A stretch of DNA of 64,000 bases, from NCBI RefSeq assembly GCF_000382345.1, contig NZ_KB908097.1:32667-96666 (forward strand). Reading direction: 5' to 3'. Below, piece by piece: positions 19,220 to 28,959 of the stretch (position 1 is the first letter of the stretch; each line of letters opens with the position of its first letter). A model generated the notes under the pieces. The model made no database searches. It was not told where the DNA came from and saw nothing but the letters and a program-made list of their open reading frames with translations. Position numbers and translations under genes: made by a program. This stretch comes from Massilia niastensis DSM 21313. Its GTDB lineage: Bacteria; Pseudomonadota; Gammaproteobacteria; Burkholderiales; Burkholderiaceae_D.

Positions 19220-21007
19220 ATGTCGCCAACTGCTGCATCGCATGCGACACATGCACCCGCGGGTGCGGGTGTCGAATTATTGCCGGTCCTGGTGCTTCTT
19301 GGCGCGGCGGTCGTTGCTGTTCCATTATTCAAGCGGCTGGGTCTCGGATCCGTCACGGGCTATCTGGCTGCCGGGATGATCGTCGGGCCATTCGGCTTTG
19401 GCGTCATGTCGGACCCGCAGGCCATCCTCCATATCGCCGAACTCGGCGTCGTGATGTTCTTGTTTGTCATCGGTCTTGAAATGCAACCCTCACGATTGTG
19501 GGGAATGCGTGCAGACATATTTGGCCTTGGATTCGCCCAGGTCGGGGTGTGCAGTGCTTTGCTCACGGGCTTCGGGATGGCGCTCGGTTATCCTTTTGCC
19601 CAGAGCTTTGTCGCCGGCACCGGCTTCGTGCTGACCTCGACGGCGATCGTCATGCAGATGCTCGAGGAAAGGAGGGTGAGGGGATTGCCGCGCGGGCGGC
19701 GCACCATCGCCATATTATTGCTTGAAGATATGGCCATCGTACCGCTGCTGGCGATCGTCGCCTTGCTTGCCCCCGAAGTCGCGAGCGTCACGACCGTGGA
19801 ACAGCTCAAGCAGCTCGCCATCGGATTGGCCTCCATTGTTGCCCTGGTGCTGGCGGGCCGCTATCTGCTGAATCCACTGTTCAAGATCCTGGGGCAGGCG
19901 CGTGCCCGGGAAGTGATGACGGCGGCCGCCCTGTTCGTCGTGCTTGGCGCCGCCTTTGCCATGCAGTCTGGCGGCCTGTCGATGGCGATGGGCGCATTCC
20001 TGGCCGGCGTATTGCTATCCGAATCGGCATTCCGGCATCAGCTCGAAGCCGATATCGAACCGTTCCGCGGGATTTTACTTGGCCTGTTCTTCCTCGGCGT
20101 TGGCATGGCGCTCGATCTGACGGTGATCGCGGCAAACTGGCGGATCGTCGTCCTCACTGTACTGGCCTATATGGCGCTGAAGATGATCGCCATCTACCTT
20201 GTCGCGCGCCTGTTCAAGCTGGACAATCGGGAAGCGATCGGCAGGGCCGTCCTGATGGCGCAAGGCGGCGAATTCGCTTTTGTCCTGTATGCGGCCGCCA
20301 CCGCGGCCGGCATCATCGACGCCGAACAAAACGCCGTCCTTACCAGCGCGATCATCGCGTCCATGATCCTGACCCCCTTTCTGATCATCCTGTACGACCT
20401 GTTCATGCCCAAACCCGTCCAATCGATGGAAGGCATCAAGCCCGCCGAAAACCTGTCGGCAAATGTCCTGCTGATCGGTTTTGGACGGTTCGGACAGATT
20501 CTCAGCCAGCCGCTGCTGGCGAATGGCTATTCGCTATCGATCATCGAAACCAGCACCCAGGCCATATTCGATCTCGAGCCCTTCGGCTTCAAGGTGTATT
20601 ACGGCGACGGAACGAGGCTGGATATCCTGCACGCGGCAGGGGCGCACGATGCAAGACTCATCATCGTGGCGATCGATGACCGCAGCGCCTGCCTGAAAGT
20701 CGTGGAAATCGTCAAGAGCGAATTTCCCCAGGTACCGGTCCTTGCACGTGCCTATGACAGGGAGCATGCCATCGAGCTGATCCACGCAGGAGTCGACTGG
20801 CAAATCCGGGAAACCTTCGAATCGGCGCTGTCCCTGGCGGAAAAGGCCCTGCAGCTGCTGGAGCCGGAGGAAGTGGTTCGCCGGCAAGTGATGGAAGAGG
20901 TCCGCCAGCGCGACGCCGAGCGCCTTGCCATCGAGAGTACGGGAGGACTGTTCGCTGCCCGTGACCTGGTTCGGAGCAATGCGGACGCAAGCAGGCACCA
21001 GGCCTGA
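19220..21007 (+). CDS. Kef-type monovalent cation:proton antiporter (CPA2) with TrkA-N domain
   Basis: A 595-residue inner-membrane protein. Residues of about 15-395 contain some twelve hydrophobic helices of the Na+/H+ exchanger fold, including GLEMQPSRLWG and TGFVLTSTAIVMQML. A cytoplasmic Rossmann RCK/TrkA-N domain follows with VLLIGFGRFGQIL. The architecture matches KefB/KefC, glutathione-gated K+ efflux systems. The ATG at 19220 has AGGAGG about 7 bases upstream, so an in-frame GTG-like extension at 19190 is discarded. No KefF/KefG-type ancillary gene is adjacent. Confidence 0.92.
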   Translation: MSPTAASHATHAPAGAGVELLPVLVLLGAAVVAVPLFKRLGLGSVTGYLAAGMIVGPFGFGVMSDPQAILHIAELGVVMFLFVIGLEMQPSRLWGMRADIFGLGFAQVGVCSALLTGFGMALGYPFAQSFVAGTGFVLTSTAIVMQMLEERRVRGLPRGRRTIAILLLEDMAIVPLLAIVALLAPEVASVTTVEQLKQLAIGLASIVALVLAGRYLLNPLFKILGQARAREVMTAAALFVVLGAAFAMQSGGLSMAMGAFLAGVLLSESAFRHQLEADIEPFRGILLGLFFLGVGMALDLTVIAANWRIVVLTVLAYMALKMIAIYLVARLFKLDNREAIGRAVLMAQGGEFAFVLYAAATAAGIIDAEQNAVLTSAIIASMILTPFLIILYDLFMPKPVQSMEGIKPAENLSANVLLIGFGRFGQILSQPLLANGYSLSIIETSTQAIFDLEPFGFKVYYGDGTRLDILHAAGAHDARLIIVAIDDRSACLKVVEIVKSEFPQVPVLARAYDREHAIELIHAGVDWQIRETFESALSLAEKALQLLEPEEVVRRQVMEEVRQRDAERLAIESTGGLFAARDLVRSNADASRHQA

Positions 21008-21063
21008 AGAGCGTTCCCGTGCCCGTGCCGCCCGGTCCGAAAAAAAATTTAGCGGCGCAGGGC

Positions 21064-21091
21064 CTTGAAACTCTTTTCTTTATCCCAATAT
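21064..21091 (+). promoter_or_regulatory. Sigma-32 (RpoH) heat-shock promoter of htpG
   Basis: CTTGAAA at 21064-21070 is followed after 13 bases by CCCAATAT at 21084-21091. This is close to the heat-shock consensus CTTGAAA-N13-CCCCATnT. It lies 40 bases upstream of the htpG ATG, giving a leader of about 33 bases. Confidence 0.8.
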
Positions 21092-21131
21092 CCGCTCGGT
21101 CTGCATCAACCTGACCATTAACGAGGAAAAG

Positions 21132-23051
21132 ATGGCTGTCGCCGAAAAAGAGACCCTTGGCTTTCAAGCTGAAGTAAAACAGCTGCTGCAACTGATGATC
21201 CACTCCTTGTACTCGAACAAGGAGATCTTCCTGCGCGAACTGATTTCGAACGCGTCCGACGCGGCCGACAAGCTGCGCTTCGAGGCGATCAACAACGATG
21301 CCCTGTACGGCAACGACCACGAACTGAAGATCAAGGTCCTGTTCGACAAGGATGCGAAGACCATCACCATCTCCGACAACGGCATCGGCATGAGCCGCGA
21401 AGAGGTGATCTCGCACCTGGGCACGATCGCCAAGTCGGGCACCAGGGAATTCTTCAGCAAGCTGTCGGGCGACCAGCAGGCCGACGCGGCCCTGATCGGC
21501 CAGTTCGGCGTCGGCTTCTACTCGGGCTTCATCGTCGCCGACCGGATCACCGTGGAAACCCGCCGCGCCGGCGCTTCGCCTTCCGAAGGCGTGCGCTGGG
21601 AATCGACCGGCGAGGGCGACTACAGCGTCGAAGCGATCGAGAAGACCGACCGCGGCACCGACGTGATCCTGCACCTGCGCGCCGGCGAGGAAGAGCTGCT
21701 GTCGTCGTGGAAGCTGAAATCGATCATCCGCAAGTACTCCGACCATATCTCGCTGCCGATCGTGATGCAGAAGGAGGAATGGGACGAGGAAGCGAAACAG
21801 ACCGTCCTGAAGGACGAGACCGAGACCGTCAACCAGGCCAGCGCCCTGTGGGCGCGCAGCAAGTCGGAGATCACCAAGGAACAGTACGACGAGTTCTACA
21901 AGCACGTCTCGCACGACTTCCAGGAACCGCTGATCCACACCCACAACCGGGTCGAGGGCCGCAGCGAGTACACCCAGCTGCTGTACGTGCCGAGCCACGC
22001 GCCGTTCGACCTGTGGGACCGCAACAAGCGCGGCGGCATCAAGCTGTACGTCAAGCGCGTGTTCATCATGGACGACGCCGAGCAGCTGATGCCGACCTAC
22101 CTGCGCTTCATCAAGGGCGTGATCGATTCGGCCGACCTGCCGCTGAACGTCTCGCGCGAGATCCTGCAGGAGTCGCGCGACGTGAAAGTCATCCGCGAAG
22201 GCTCGACCAAGCGCGTGCTGGGCATGCTGGAGGAAATGGCGAACGCGGACGAGCAGGAACTCAAGGACAAGTACACCACCTTCTGGAAGGAATTCGGCCA
22301 GGTGCTGAAGGAAGGCATCGGCGAGGACGCGACCAACAAGGACCGCATCGCCAAGCTGCTGCGCTTCGCCTCGACCTCGGATGATACCGGCGACCAGACC
22401 GTGTCCTTCGCCGACTATGTCGCGCGCATGAAGGAAGGCCAGGACAAGATCTACTACGTCACCGCCGACAGCCATGTCGCCGCGAAGAACAGCCCGCACC
22501 TGGAGATCTTCCGCAAGAAGGGCGTCGAGGTGCTGCTGCTGACCGACCGCGTGGACGAGTGGATGCTGTCCTTCCTGAACGACTTCGACGGCAAGGAACT
22601 GGTGTCGGTGGCCAAGGGCGGCCTGGACCTGGGCAGCCTGGAGGACGAGGCCGAGAAGAAGGAACATGCCGAGACCGAAAGCAGCTACAAGGAGCTGGTC
22701 GAGCAGATGAAGGGCGCCCTGGGCGAGAAGGCCAAGGACGTGCGCGTCACCTTCCGCCTGACCGACTCGCCGGCCTGCCTGGTGGCGGACGAAAACGAGT
22801 TGTCGGGCAACCTGCTGCGCATGCTGAAGGCGGCCGGGCAGAATGCGCCGGAATCGAAGCCGATTCTCGAGATCAACCCGAACCATCCGCTGGTGACGCG
22901 CCTGAAGTACGAGGATGCGGCCGGCCAGCGCTTCAGCGACTGGTCGCACATCCTGTTCGACCAGGCCATGCTGGCCGAAGGCGGCAGCCTGACCGATCCG
23001 GCGGCCTTCGTGAAGCGCCTGAACGAGATGCTGCTGGCGACTGGCAAGTAA
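21132..23051 (+). CDS. htpG: Hsp90-family molecular chaperone HtpG
   Basis: A 639-residue cytosolic Hsp90 homologue of normal bacterial length. The N-terminal ATPase domain has the conserved [41 protein letters not shown] and [11 protein letters not shown] motifs. The middle domain contains the catalytic-loop region [20 protein letters not shown]. It has its own sigma-32 promoter upstream and a strong terminator downstream, so it is monocistronic. Confidence 0.98.
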   Translation: MAVAEKETLGFQAEVKQLLQLMIHSLYSNKEIFLRELISNASDAADKLRFEAINNDALYGNDHELKIKVLFDKDAKTITISDNGIGMSREEVISHLGTIAKSGTREFFSKLSGDQQADAALIGQFGVGFYSGFIVADRITVETRRAGASPSEGVRWESTGEGDYSVEAIEKTDRGTDVILHLRAGEEELLSSWKLKSIIRKYSDHISLPIVMQKEEWDEEAKQTVLKDETETVNQASALWARSKSEITKEQYDEFYKHVSHDFQEPLIHTHNRVEGRSEYTQLLYVPSHAPFDLWDRNKRGGIKLYVKRVFIMDDAEQLMPTYLRFIKGVIDSADLPLNVSREILQESRDVKVIREGSTKRVLGMLEEMANADEQELKDKYTTFWKEFGQVLKEGIGEDATNKDRIAKLLRFASTSDDTGDQTVSFADYVARMKEGQDKIYYVTADSHVAAKNSPHLEIFRKKGVEVLLLTDRVDEWMLSFLNDFDGKELVSVAKGGLDLGSLEDEAEKKEHAETESSYKELVEQMKGALGEKAKDVRVTFRLTDSPACLVADENELSGNLLRMLKAAGQNAPESKPILEINPNHPLVTRLKYEDAAGQRFSDWSHILFDQAMLAEGGSLTDPAAFVKRLNEMLLATGK

Positions 23052-23068
23052 GCCTTGGCATCAATAAA

Positions 23069-23096
23069 AACCGGGGCAGCGGCCCCGGTTTTTTTT
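23069..23096. terminator. Intrinsic terminator, probably bidirectional
   Basis: CCGGGGC (23071-23077) pairs with GCCCCGG (23082-23088) around AGCG, extended by A-T pairs, and is followed by a run of eight T on the plus strand. The preceding AATAAAAA gives a U-rich tail on the minus strand, so it can end both htpG and the convergent GFA gene. Confidence 0.9.
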
Positions 23097-23103
23097 CGTC
23101 CAT

Positions 23104-23502
23104 TCAAAGGTGGCGCGTCTCGGCCGGCGGCGTCACCCAGTTGTCGTTGCGTCCGTCGAAGTAGCGCACCGGCGCCGCCACCAGGTCGTCCACCGGCATG
23201 TCATCCAGGCTGCCCACCGTCACGGCCACGAAGGGCCCGGCACTCGGCGACTCGCCCGTCGAAAAGACATTGATGCCGCACTCGCCGCAGAAGTGATGCC
23301 CGTCGCGGCGCGTATGGAAACGGTATTCGCGCAGCGCCGCCTCCCCCTGGCGCAGGCGGAACGCCGAGGGCGCGACGACGGCGGCCCAGAACCGCATCTT
23401 GGTGCAGATCGTGCAGTTGCACTTGATGGTGCCGGCGCCGATGTCGATGTCGGCCTCGTAGCGCACCGCGCCGCAATGGCAGCTCCCGTGGTAAGTCTTC
23501 AT
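23104..23502 (-). CDS. GFA-family zinc-binding protein
   Basis: A 132-residue protein with the Cys pattern of glutathione-dependent formaldehyde-activating (GFA/Mss4-like) proteins: CHCGAVRYE near the start, CNCTICTK in the middle and FCGECGINVF later. The true activity of most members is unknown. The ATG overlaps the stop of the upstream GNAT gene as ATGA, so the two are translationally coupled. Confidence 0.88.
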   Translation of the reverse strand: MKTYHGSCHCGAVRYEADIDIGAGTIKCNCTICTKMRFWAAVVAPSAFRLRQGEAALREYRFHTRRDGHHFCGECGINVFSTGESPSAGPFVAVTVGSLDDMPVDDLVAAPVRYFDGRNDNWVTPPAETRHL

Positions 23503-24029
23503 GCCCGCTCCCGCGCGGCCCACGCCGCGCCGTCGATCTCGTACACCGATACCGGGCGCGCATGCCAGGTCTCCTCGCCCCGGTAGCGCATGCCGAGCTT
23601 TTGCATCACCCGTGCGGAGGGCGCGTTGTCCGGATCGCAGATCGCGCACAGCAGCGGCGCCTCCAGGTCCTCGAAGGCGAAGCGCGCCATCCGCTGCGCG
23701 GCCTCGATCGCATAGCCGCGTCCCCAGCGGTCCGGGCGCAGCCGCCAGCCGATCTCGTGCGGGTTGGCCGGGTCGTGGCCGAGGTGCTGGATGCAGCCGG
23801 CGCCGACCAGTTCGCCCGACTCGGTCTCGATCAGGCTCCACCACGAATGGCCGTACTGGCGCCAGCGTCCCTGCACGCGCTCGATCATCCGGCGCGTCTC
23901 GTCCGCCGTCTCGGGCTGGCCGGAGATGTAGCGCATGACGGCCGGGTCGGTGTTCAGCGCGCGCAGGCCCTCGTAATGGATGTCGGTGATCGGCTCGAGC
24001 CGCAGGCGCGGCGTGTGCAGGATGGTCAT
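23499..24029 (-). CDS. GNAT-family N-acetyltransferase (RimJ/RimL-like)
   Basis: A 176-residue acetyltransferase of the Acetyltransf_3 group. It opens MTILHTPRLRLEPITD. The acetyl-CoA loop follows EIGWRLRPDRWGRGYAIEAA. Near the C-terminus come NAPSARVMQKLGM and the GM.Y.G strand. These features match RimJ/RimL-type enzymes acting on small molecules or protein N-termini; the substrate is not identifiable. It lies 8 bases downstream of a serine hydrolase gene and overlaps the GFA gene by 4 bases, forming a three-gene unit. Confidence 0.9.
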   Translation of the reverse strand: MTILHTPRLRLEPITDIHYEGLRALNTDPAVMRYISGQPETADETRRMIERVQGRWRQYGHSWWSLIETESGELVGAGCIQHLGHDPANPHEIGWRLRPDRWGRGYAIEAAQRMARFAFEDLEAPLLCAICDPDNAPSARVMQKLGMRYRGEETWHARPVSVYEIDGAAWAARERA

Positions 24030-24037
24030 GGTTCCCT

Positions 24038-24583
24038 TTATACGGATATCTCGTCGCAGAAGTCGTTCAGAAGCCGTTCGCCCTCGGGCCATGCGCCGTG
24101 GCCCGAGTCGCCATTGATATGCCCGGCCTTGCCGATGTCGACGAAGCGGCTGCCCCAGGCCGTGGCGAAGCCGCGCGCGCGCTCCAGGCTCACGTAGGGA
24201 TCGTCGGCGCTGGCGACCACCATGCTGGGGAAGGGCAGCTTCTCCAGCGGCGCCGGGGCGAAGCCGTTCAGGGCGGCCGGATAGGTGGGCGCATCGACGT
24301 CGCTGGGCGCGACCAGGAAGGCGCCGGCCACCTTCAGCGGCGAGCCGCAGCGCGCCCAGTGCGCCACCAGCAGGCAGCCCAGGCTGTGCGCAACCAGGAT
24401 CGGAGGGCCTTCGCAGTCGGCAACCGCCGCGTCCAGCTCGGACACCCATTCCTCGCGTGCGGGGCTGGTCCAGTCGCGGTGCGCAGCGCGCGTCCATTTC
24501 GGATAGCGCTGCTGCCACAGCGACTGCCAGTGCCCGGGGCCGGAATTCCACAGGCCCGCCAGTATCAGTACGTCACACTTCAT
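24038..24583 (-). CDS. RBBP9/YdeN-family alpha/beta hydrolase
   Basis: A 181-residue serine hydrolase. It begins MKCDVLILAGLWNSGPGHWQ. The nucleophile elbow is LVAHSLGC, a late acid lies in VASADDPYVS and the catalytic histidine is in KAGHINGDSGHG. These are the hallmarks of the RBBP9/YdeN family. The natural substrate is unknown. It heads the small unit with the GNAT and GFA genes and lies downstream of kynA with a 69-base gap. Confidence 0.9.
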   Translation of the reverse strand: MKCDVLILAGLWNSGPGHWQSLWQQRYPKWTRAAHRDWTSPAREEWVSELDAAVADCEGPPILVAHSLGCLLVAHWARCGSPLKVAGAFLVAPSDVDAPTYPAALNGFAPAPLEKLPFPSMVVASADDPYVSLERARGFATAWGSRFVDIGKAGHINGDSGHGAWPEGERLLNDFCDEISV

Positions 24584-24652
24584 GGCTACTCCCAGGATCG
24601 TTGGTGGTCCGCCGATTGTACGACGATCGCGGCGTGGCGGCCGGCTTCGCGT

Positions 24653-25498
24653 TTACAAGGCGGTGCGCAGCGCGAACAGCTCGGGGAACAGCACCACGTC
24701 GAGCATCTTGCGCAGGTAGCTGACGCCGGCGGTGCCGCCGGTGCCGGTCTTGAAGCCGATGATGCGCTCGACCGTGCTGACATGGCGGAAGCGCCAGAAA
24801 CGGAAGGCGGTCTCCATGTCCACCAGCTTCTCGGCCAGCTCGTACAGGGCCCAGTGCCGTTCGGGATCGCGGTACACCTCCAGCCAGGCCTCCTTGACCG
24901 AGTCGTCCGCCTCGGTCGGCCGGGTCCAGTCGGCCGCCAGGCGCGCCGGGTCGATGTGCAGGCCGCTGCGCGCCAGCAGCATCACCGCCTCGTCGTAGAT
25001 CGAGGGCGCGCGCAGTTCCCGCTCCAGCAGCGCGTGGTGTTCGGGCGACTTCTCGTGCACCGCCAGCAGGGCGGCGTTCTTGTTCCCGAGGATGAATTCG
25101 AGCTGGCGGTACTGGAAGGACTGGAAACCCGAGGAGGCGCCCAGGTAGGGCCGGATCGCCGTGTACTCGGGCGGCGTCATGGTGGCCAGCACGTCCCAGG
25201 CATGCACCAGCTGGTCCATGATGCGCGCCACCCGCGCCAGCATCTTGAAGGCCGGCGGCAGGTTGTCCTCGCGGATGTGGCGGCGCACCGCCTGCAGCTC
25301 GTGCAGCATCAGCTTGATCCAGAGTTCGCTGGTCTGGTGCTGGATGATGAACAGCATCTCGTTATGGTTGGGCGACAGCGGATGCTGGGCCGTGAGGATC
25401 CGGTCCAGGCCGAGGTAGTCGCCGTAGCTCATGGACTCCTTGAAGTCCAGCCTGGCGCCGTGCCAGTCGGACGCATCGTTCTTGATCTTGTCGTTCAT
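24653..25498 (-). CDS. kynA: Tryptophan 2,3-dioxygenase
   Basis: A 281-residue heme enzyme that opens the indole ring of L-tryptophan to N-formylkynurenine with O2. Motifs include [11 protein letters not shown] and [16 protein letters not shown], which carries the active-site His near residue 54, and [14 protein letters not shown]. It is the last gene of kynB-kynU-kynA, 9 bases after kynU. The three genes take tryptophan to anthranilate. Confidence 0.97.
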   Translation of the reverse strand: MNDKIKNDASDWHGARLDFKESMSYGDYLGLDRILTAQHPLSPNHNEMLFIIQHQTSELWIKLMLHELQAVRRHIREDNLPPAFKMLARVARIMDQLVHAWDVLATMTPPEYTAIRPYLGASSGFQSFQYRQLEFILGNKNAALLAVHEKSPEHHALLERELRAPSIYDEAVMLLARSGLHIDPARLAADWTRPTEADDSVKEAWLEVYRDPERHWALYELAEKLVDMETAFRFWRFRHVSTVERIIGFKTGTGGTAGVSYLRKMLDVVLFPELFALRTAL

Positions 25499-25507
25499 GG
25501 TGCTCTT

Positions 25508-26764
25508 TCAGGTGACGGCGCTGCGCGCGGCCTTGACGTCGTAGGCTTTGCTGTCCAGGATGTCCTTCAGGATGGCGACCGCATCCCAGACGTCCGCATG
25601 ACTGGTGTACAGCGGGGTGAAGCCGAAGCGCATGATCTCCGGCTCGCGGTAGTCGCCGATCACGCCGCGCCCGATCAGGGCCTGCATCACCGCATAGCCG
25701 TGCGGATGGGTGAAGCTGACGTGGCTGCCGCGCCGCGCATGCGCGCGCGGGGTGACGAGGGTGAGCGGATGCCCGGCGCAGCGGCTTTCCACCAGTTCGA
25801 TGAACAGGTCGGTCAGCGCCAGCGACTTGGCGCGCACCGCCTCCATGTCGGTGTCGTCGAACACGTCCAGGCCGCATTCGACCAGCGCCAGCGAGACCAC
25901 CGGCTGGGTGCCGCACAGCGCGCGGCCGATGCCGCCGCAGGGCGAGAACGAGGGCGCCATCGCGAACGGCGCGGCATGGCCCCACCAGCCCGACAGCGGA
26001 TGGCTGAAGCGCGCCTGGTGGCGCTCCGGCACCCAGATGAAGGCCGGCGCGCCCGGACCGCCGTTCAGGTATTTATAGGTGCAGCCGACCGCGAAGTCGG
26101 CTTCCGCCGCGTGCAGGTCGAGCGGCACCGCGCCGGCCGAGTGGGCCAGGTCCCAGACCACCAGCGCGCCTTGCGCATGGGCGTGGCGGGTCAGCGCCGC
26201 CATGTCGTGCTGGTGGCCGCTGCGGTAGTTCACATGGGTCAGCATCAGCACCGCGCAGTCGCCGTCGACGGCGGCAGGGATTTCCTCCACCGAGTCGACC
26301 AGGCGCACGCTGTAGCCGCGCTCGAGCCAGCCGGCCAGTCCTTCGGCCATGTAGATATCGGTCGGGAAGTTGCTGCGCTCGGTGACGATGACCCTGCGCG
26401 CCGCGCCGGGACCGTGGGCCTGGAGGTGGATGGCGGCGGCCAGCGCCTTGAACAGGTTGAGCGAGGTGGTGTCGGTGACGGCCACTTCGCCGGCGCGCGC
26501 GCCCAGCAGCGGGGCCAGGCGGTCGCCCAGGCGTTTGGGCATGTCGAACCAGCCGGCGCTGTTCCAGCTCTTGATCAGGTCCTGGCCCCATTCGCGCGCG
26601 ACGACTTCCTGGGCGCGCGCCAGGGCGGCCCTCGGCCGGGCGCCGAGCGAATTGCCGTCCAGGTAGATGACGCCTTCCGGCAGGTCGAAGCGCTCGCGCA
26701 GGGCGCGCAGGGGATCGTGGGCGTCGCGGGCCAGGCAGGCCTCGCGGGTCGGGGGAGCGCTCAT
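25508..26764 (-). CDS. kynU: Kynureninase
   Basis: A 418-residue PLP enzyme that cleaves kynurenine to anthranilate and alanine. It shows [24 protein letters not shown], the PLP-binding Asp in [11 protein letters not shown] and the PLP lysine at residue 231 in [13 protein letters not shown]. Its ATG overlaps the kynB stop by 4 bases (26761-26764), showing translational coupling with the formamidase that supplies its substrate. Confidence 0.97.
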   Translation of the reverse strand: MSAPPTREACLARDAHDPLRALRERFDLPEGVIYLDGNSLGARPRAALARAQEVVAREWGQDLIKSWNSAGWFDMPKRLGDRLAPLLGARAGEVAVTDTTSLNLFKALAAAIHLQAHGPGAARRVIVTERSNFPTDIYMAEGLAGWLERGYSVRLVDSVEEIPAAVDGDCAVLMLTHVNYRSGHQHDMAALTRHAHAQGALVVWDLAHSAGAVPLDLHAAEADFAVGCTYKYLNGGPGAPAFIWVPERHQARFSHPLSGWWGHAAPFAMAPSFSPCGGIGRALCGTQPVVSLALVECGLDVFDDTDMEAVRAKSLALTDLFIELVESRCAGHPLTLVTPRAHARRGSHVSFTHPHGYAVMQALIGRGVIGDYREPEIMRFGFTPLYTSHADVWDAVAILKDILDSKAYDVKAARSAVT

Positions 26765-27420
26765 GCGGTTTCCTTGGTGGGCAGGGCGCGCACGAGTTCA
26801 CGTAATACCGCGCGCACCGGGCTGGCATCCATGCCGGCGAATTTCAGGGGCAGGGCGATCAGTTCGTAGTCGCCCTCGGGCACCTCGTCGAGGATCACGC
26901 CCTCCAGGATCGCCATGCGGCTGGCGCGCACCGCGTGGTGGGCGTCGAGCGTCTTCGAGTCCTGCGGATCGAGCGAGGCGCTGTCGGTGCCGACCAGGAT
27001 CACGCCGCGGCTGGCCAGCAGGTCGATGGCGGCGGGCGTGACCGCGGCGAAGTCCGGGTCCCACCCGTCCTGCGGGGCGCGCGCGTAGGTGCGCAGCAGC
27101 ACGCGCGGCGGTACGCCGTCCAGGCGCCCGGCCAGGTCCGAAGCGTCCACCTGGCGTGCGCCGATGCAGTGGATCACCCGGCACGGTCCCATATAAGGCG
27201 CCAGCGCGACCTGGTCAATGCTGGCCCCTTGCGGATCGTAGTGGGAGGGCGCATCGGCATGGGCGCCCAGGTGGGTCGTCATCGTCATGCGGCTGACATG
27301 GACCGGGCAGCCGTTCCCGATCTGCCAGGTGGGGGCGGCCTCGAATGGCGTGTCGCCGGGCCAGACTGGAATCGCAGCCGAGATCGTCGGACTGATATCC
27401 CAGAGTTGTGGAGCTTCCAT
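26761..27420 (-). CDS. kynB: Kynurenine formamidase (cyclase family)
   Basis: A 219-residue metal-dependent hydrolase that converts N-formylkynurenine to kynurenine and formate. The metal-binding motif [13 protein letters not shown] spans residues 50-62, with His50, His54, Asp56 and His60. It is the first gene of the kynBUA operon. The presumed promoter lies in the first part of the 596-base gap that also holds the flhDC control region; no Lrp/KynR-type regulator gene is adjacent. Confidence 0.96.
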   Translation of the reverse strand: MEAPQLWDISPTISAAIPVWPGDTPFEAAPTWQIGNGCPVHVSRMTMTTHLGAHADAPSHYDPQGASIDQVALAPYMGPCRVIHCIGARQVDASDLAGRLDGVPPRVLLRTYARAPQDGWDPDFAAVTPAAIDLLASRGVILVGTDSASLDPQDSKTLDAHHAVRASRMAILEGVILDEVPEGDYELIALPLKFAGMDASPVRAVLRELVRALPTKETA

Positions 27421-27584
27421 GCGGAACCCTCTCGTGGAAAGATTGAAGCTTCAAGCAAATGTTGCGGCTCGCAGTGTAGCAAGTTCCAGTGGCCCCTGTA
27501 AAAGAGGAATGGGGTTGGCGAGCCTGCCTGCCCGGCCGTGCGCCACGACCGCAAAAATAATTGAAAAAATTTTGCTCCCCACCC

Positions 27585-27611
27585 TAAAGTTCCTGGAAAG
27601 CCCTCCGATAA
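27585..27611 (+). promoter_or_regulatory. Sigma-28 (FliA)-like promoter, copy 1, upstream of flhD
   Basis: TAAAGTTC at 27585-27592, exactly 11 bases, then TCCGATAA at 27604-27611. The FliA consensus is TAAAGTTT-N11-GCCGATAA; 14 of 16 consensus bases match. An A/T-rich tract precedes the -35 box. It is oriented toward flhD. Confidence 0.75.
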
Positions 27612-27659
27612 CAGGTTCAGACGGGCGGAATCGGGTCGAAAATTTTTTTCAACAAACCC

Positions 27660-27686
27660 TAAAGTTCTCTTCCAGGCTTCCGATAA
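27660..27686 (+). promoter_or_regulatory. Sigma-28 (FliA)-like promoter, copy 2, upstream of flhD
   Basis: TAAAGTTC at 27660-27667, 11 bases, then TCCGATAA at 27679-27686, again 14 of 16 consensus bases. It starts 75 bases after copy 1. An A/T-rich run again precedes the -35 box, so the whole unit looks like an imperfect 75-base tandem duplication. Confidence 0.75.
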
Positions 27687-27733
27687 CGGATGCACAAGGG
27701 CGCAAAAGGTGAGAAAAAAATTTCAAGAAACCC

Positions 27734-27760
27734 TAAAGTTCCCCTAAAGCATGACGTTAA
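27734..27760 (+). promoter_or_regulatory. Degenerate sigma-28-like promoter, copy 3, upstream of flhD
   Basis: TAAAGTTC at 27734-27741, 11 bases, then GACGTTAA at 27753-27760, which keeps six of eight -10 bases. It starts 74 bases after copy 2 with the same A/T-rich lead-in. This is the copy nearest flhD; use of this site would leave a leader of about 250 bases. Confidence 0.5.
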
Positions 27761-28016
27761 CCGTAGCAAGTTTGCGACAGGCAACATCAAGCGTGACTAC
27801 AATCCAGGGCGTTTCTCCGACGCCGGCCATGACCTCCTCCTCATAGGGGAAACAGGGTGATCCGAGAGGGTTTGTCAGACAAACTCCTACGGGTCATGTC
27901 CGTCATGCGCGGACCGAAAATACAGACTTCGTCCGATTCCGGAAAAGTTTCCTCACGGTCAGAATCTATCTCAACGGCAATACAACTGGACGCCGATTCA
28001 ACAACGGAGAGAGAAA
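27761..28016 (+). other. Long flhDC leader with inverted repeats
   Basis: No gene is visible here. GTTTGTC/GACAAAC forms an inverted repeat at 27870-27884, and GTCCG/CGGAC forms a second stem at 27898-27914. The ribosome site before the flhD ATG is ACGGAGAGAG. Leaders of this length in enterobacterial flhDC are targets of CsrA and small RNAs; whether that holds here is not shown by sequence alone. Confidence 0.4.
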
Positions 28017-28334
28017 ATGACTGCGAACGACATGATGGCTGAAATTCGTGATGCTAACCTGAGCTACCTGATGCTCGCGCAGCAGATGATCCGCGCCGAC
28101 AAGGTCACCGCAATCTTCCGCCTCGGTATCTCGGCCGACATCGCCGAGCTGATCGAAGGCATGAGCAATGCCCAGATCCTGAAGCTCGCCGGCGGCAACA
28201 TGATGCTGGCCCGCTTCCGCTTCGACGACACCGCCATCCTGTCGATGCTGACCAGCCACAGCAAGGAGCGCAGCCTGGCCCAGTCGCATGCCGCCATCCT
28301 GATGGCCGGCCAGCCTGTTGAAGAGATCGTATAA
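28017..28334 (+). CDS. flhD: Flagellar master regulator subunit FlhD
   Basis: A 105-residue FlhD. With FlhC it forms the FlhD4C2 activator of class II flagellar promoters with sigma-70. The segment NLSYLMLAQQMIRADKVTA and the C-terminal helix-turn-helix-like region FRFDDTAILSMLT are typical. It is the first gene of flhDC, 54 bases before flhC, and is preceded by a long control region with three sigma-28-like promoter units. Confidence 0.97.
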   Translation: MTANDMMAEIRDANLSYLMLAQQMIRADKVTAIFRLGISADIAELIEGMSNAQILKLAGGNMMLARFRFDDTAILSMLTSHSKERSLAQSHAAILMAGQPVEEIV

Positions 28335-28388
28335 TCCGGCTCACGGTCTTGTTTGGGGCCGGTTGTCGTCACAGCCCGGAGCAGTCTC

Positions 28389-28940
28389 ATGAGCAAAAAA
28401 AGCGTCGTATCGGAAGCGCAGGAAATCCAGCTCGCCATCGAATTGATCAATCTCGGTGCGCGCCTGCAACTGCTGGAGACCGAAGTCTCGCTGTCGCGCG
28501 AACGCCTGCTCAAGCTGTACAAGGAACTCAAGGGTGTCTCTCCACCCAAGGGTATGCTGCCTTTCTCGACCGACTGGTTCCTGACCTGGCAACCGAACAT
28601 CCATTCTTCGCTGTTCATCAATATCCATAACTTCCTGGTCGAGCACGCCGGCGCCACCGGCATCCAGGCCGTGATGAAGGCCTACAAGCTCTATCTCGAA
28701 CAGATGCCGCCCGCTCCGGGCGAAGAACCATTGCTGTCCCTGACGCGCGCCTGGACACTGGTGCGTTTCTTCCAGGGCGGCATGCTGCAGCTGGCCCCAT
28801 GCAACAAGTGCCAGGGCAAATTCGTCGTCAATACCCTCGACCTGAACGCCGACTACCAGTGCGGCCTGTGCCACATGCCTTCGCGCGCGGGCAAGACCCG
28901 CAAGGCCAAGGATGCGGCGGCCAACCAGAATCCGGCCTGA
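28389..28940 (+). CDS. flhC: Flagellar master regulator subunit FlhC
   Basis: A 183-residue FlhC, the main DNA-contacting partner of FlhD. The zinc site is formed by Cys138 and Cys141 in CNKC and Cys158 and Cys161 in CGLC, matching the spacing of the enterobacterial protein. The ATG at 28389 begins [16 protein letters not shown]; an upstream in-frame ATG at 28353 adds residues not seen in the family. It is co-directional with flhD and the following methyltransferase gene. Confidence 0.97.
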   Translation: MSKKSVVSEAQEIQLAIELINLGARLQLLETEVSLSRERLLKLYKELKGVSPPKGMLPFSTDWFLTWQPNIHSSLFINIHNFLVEHAGATGIQAVMKAYKLYLEQMPPAPGEEPLLSLTRAWTLVRFFQGGMLQLAPCNKCQGKFVVNTLDLNADYQCGLCHMPSRAGKTRKAKDAAANQNPA

Positions 28941-28959
28941 GCTGCGCGTTGCACGCGCG

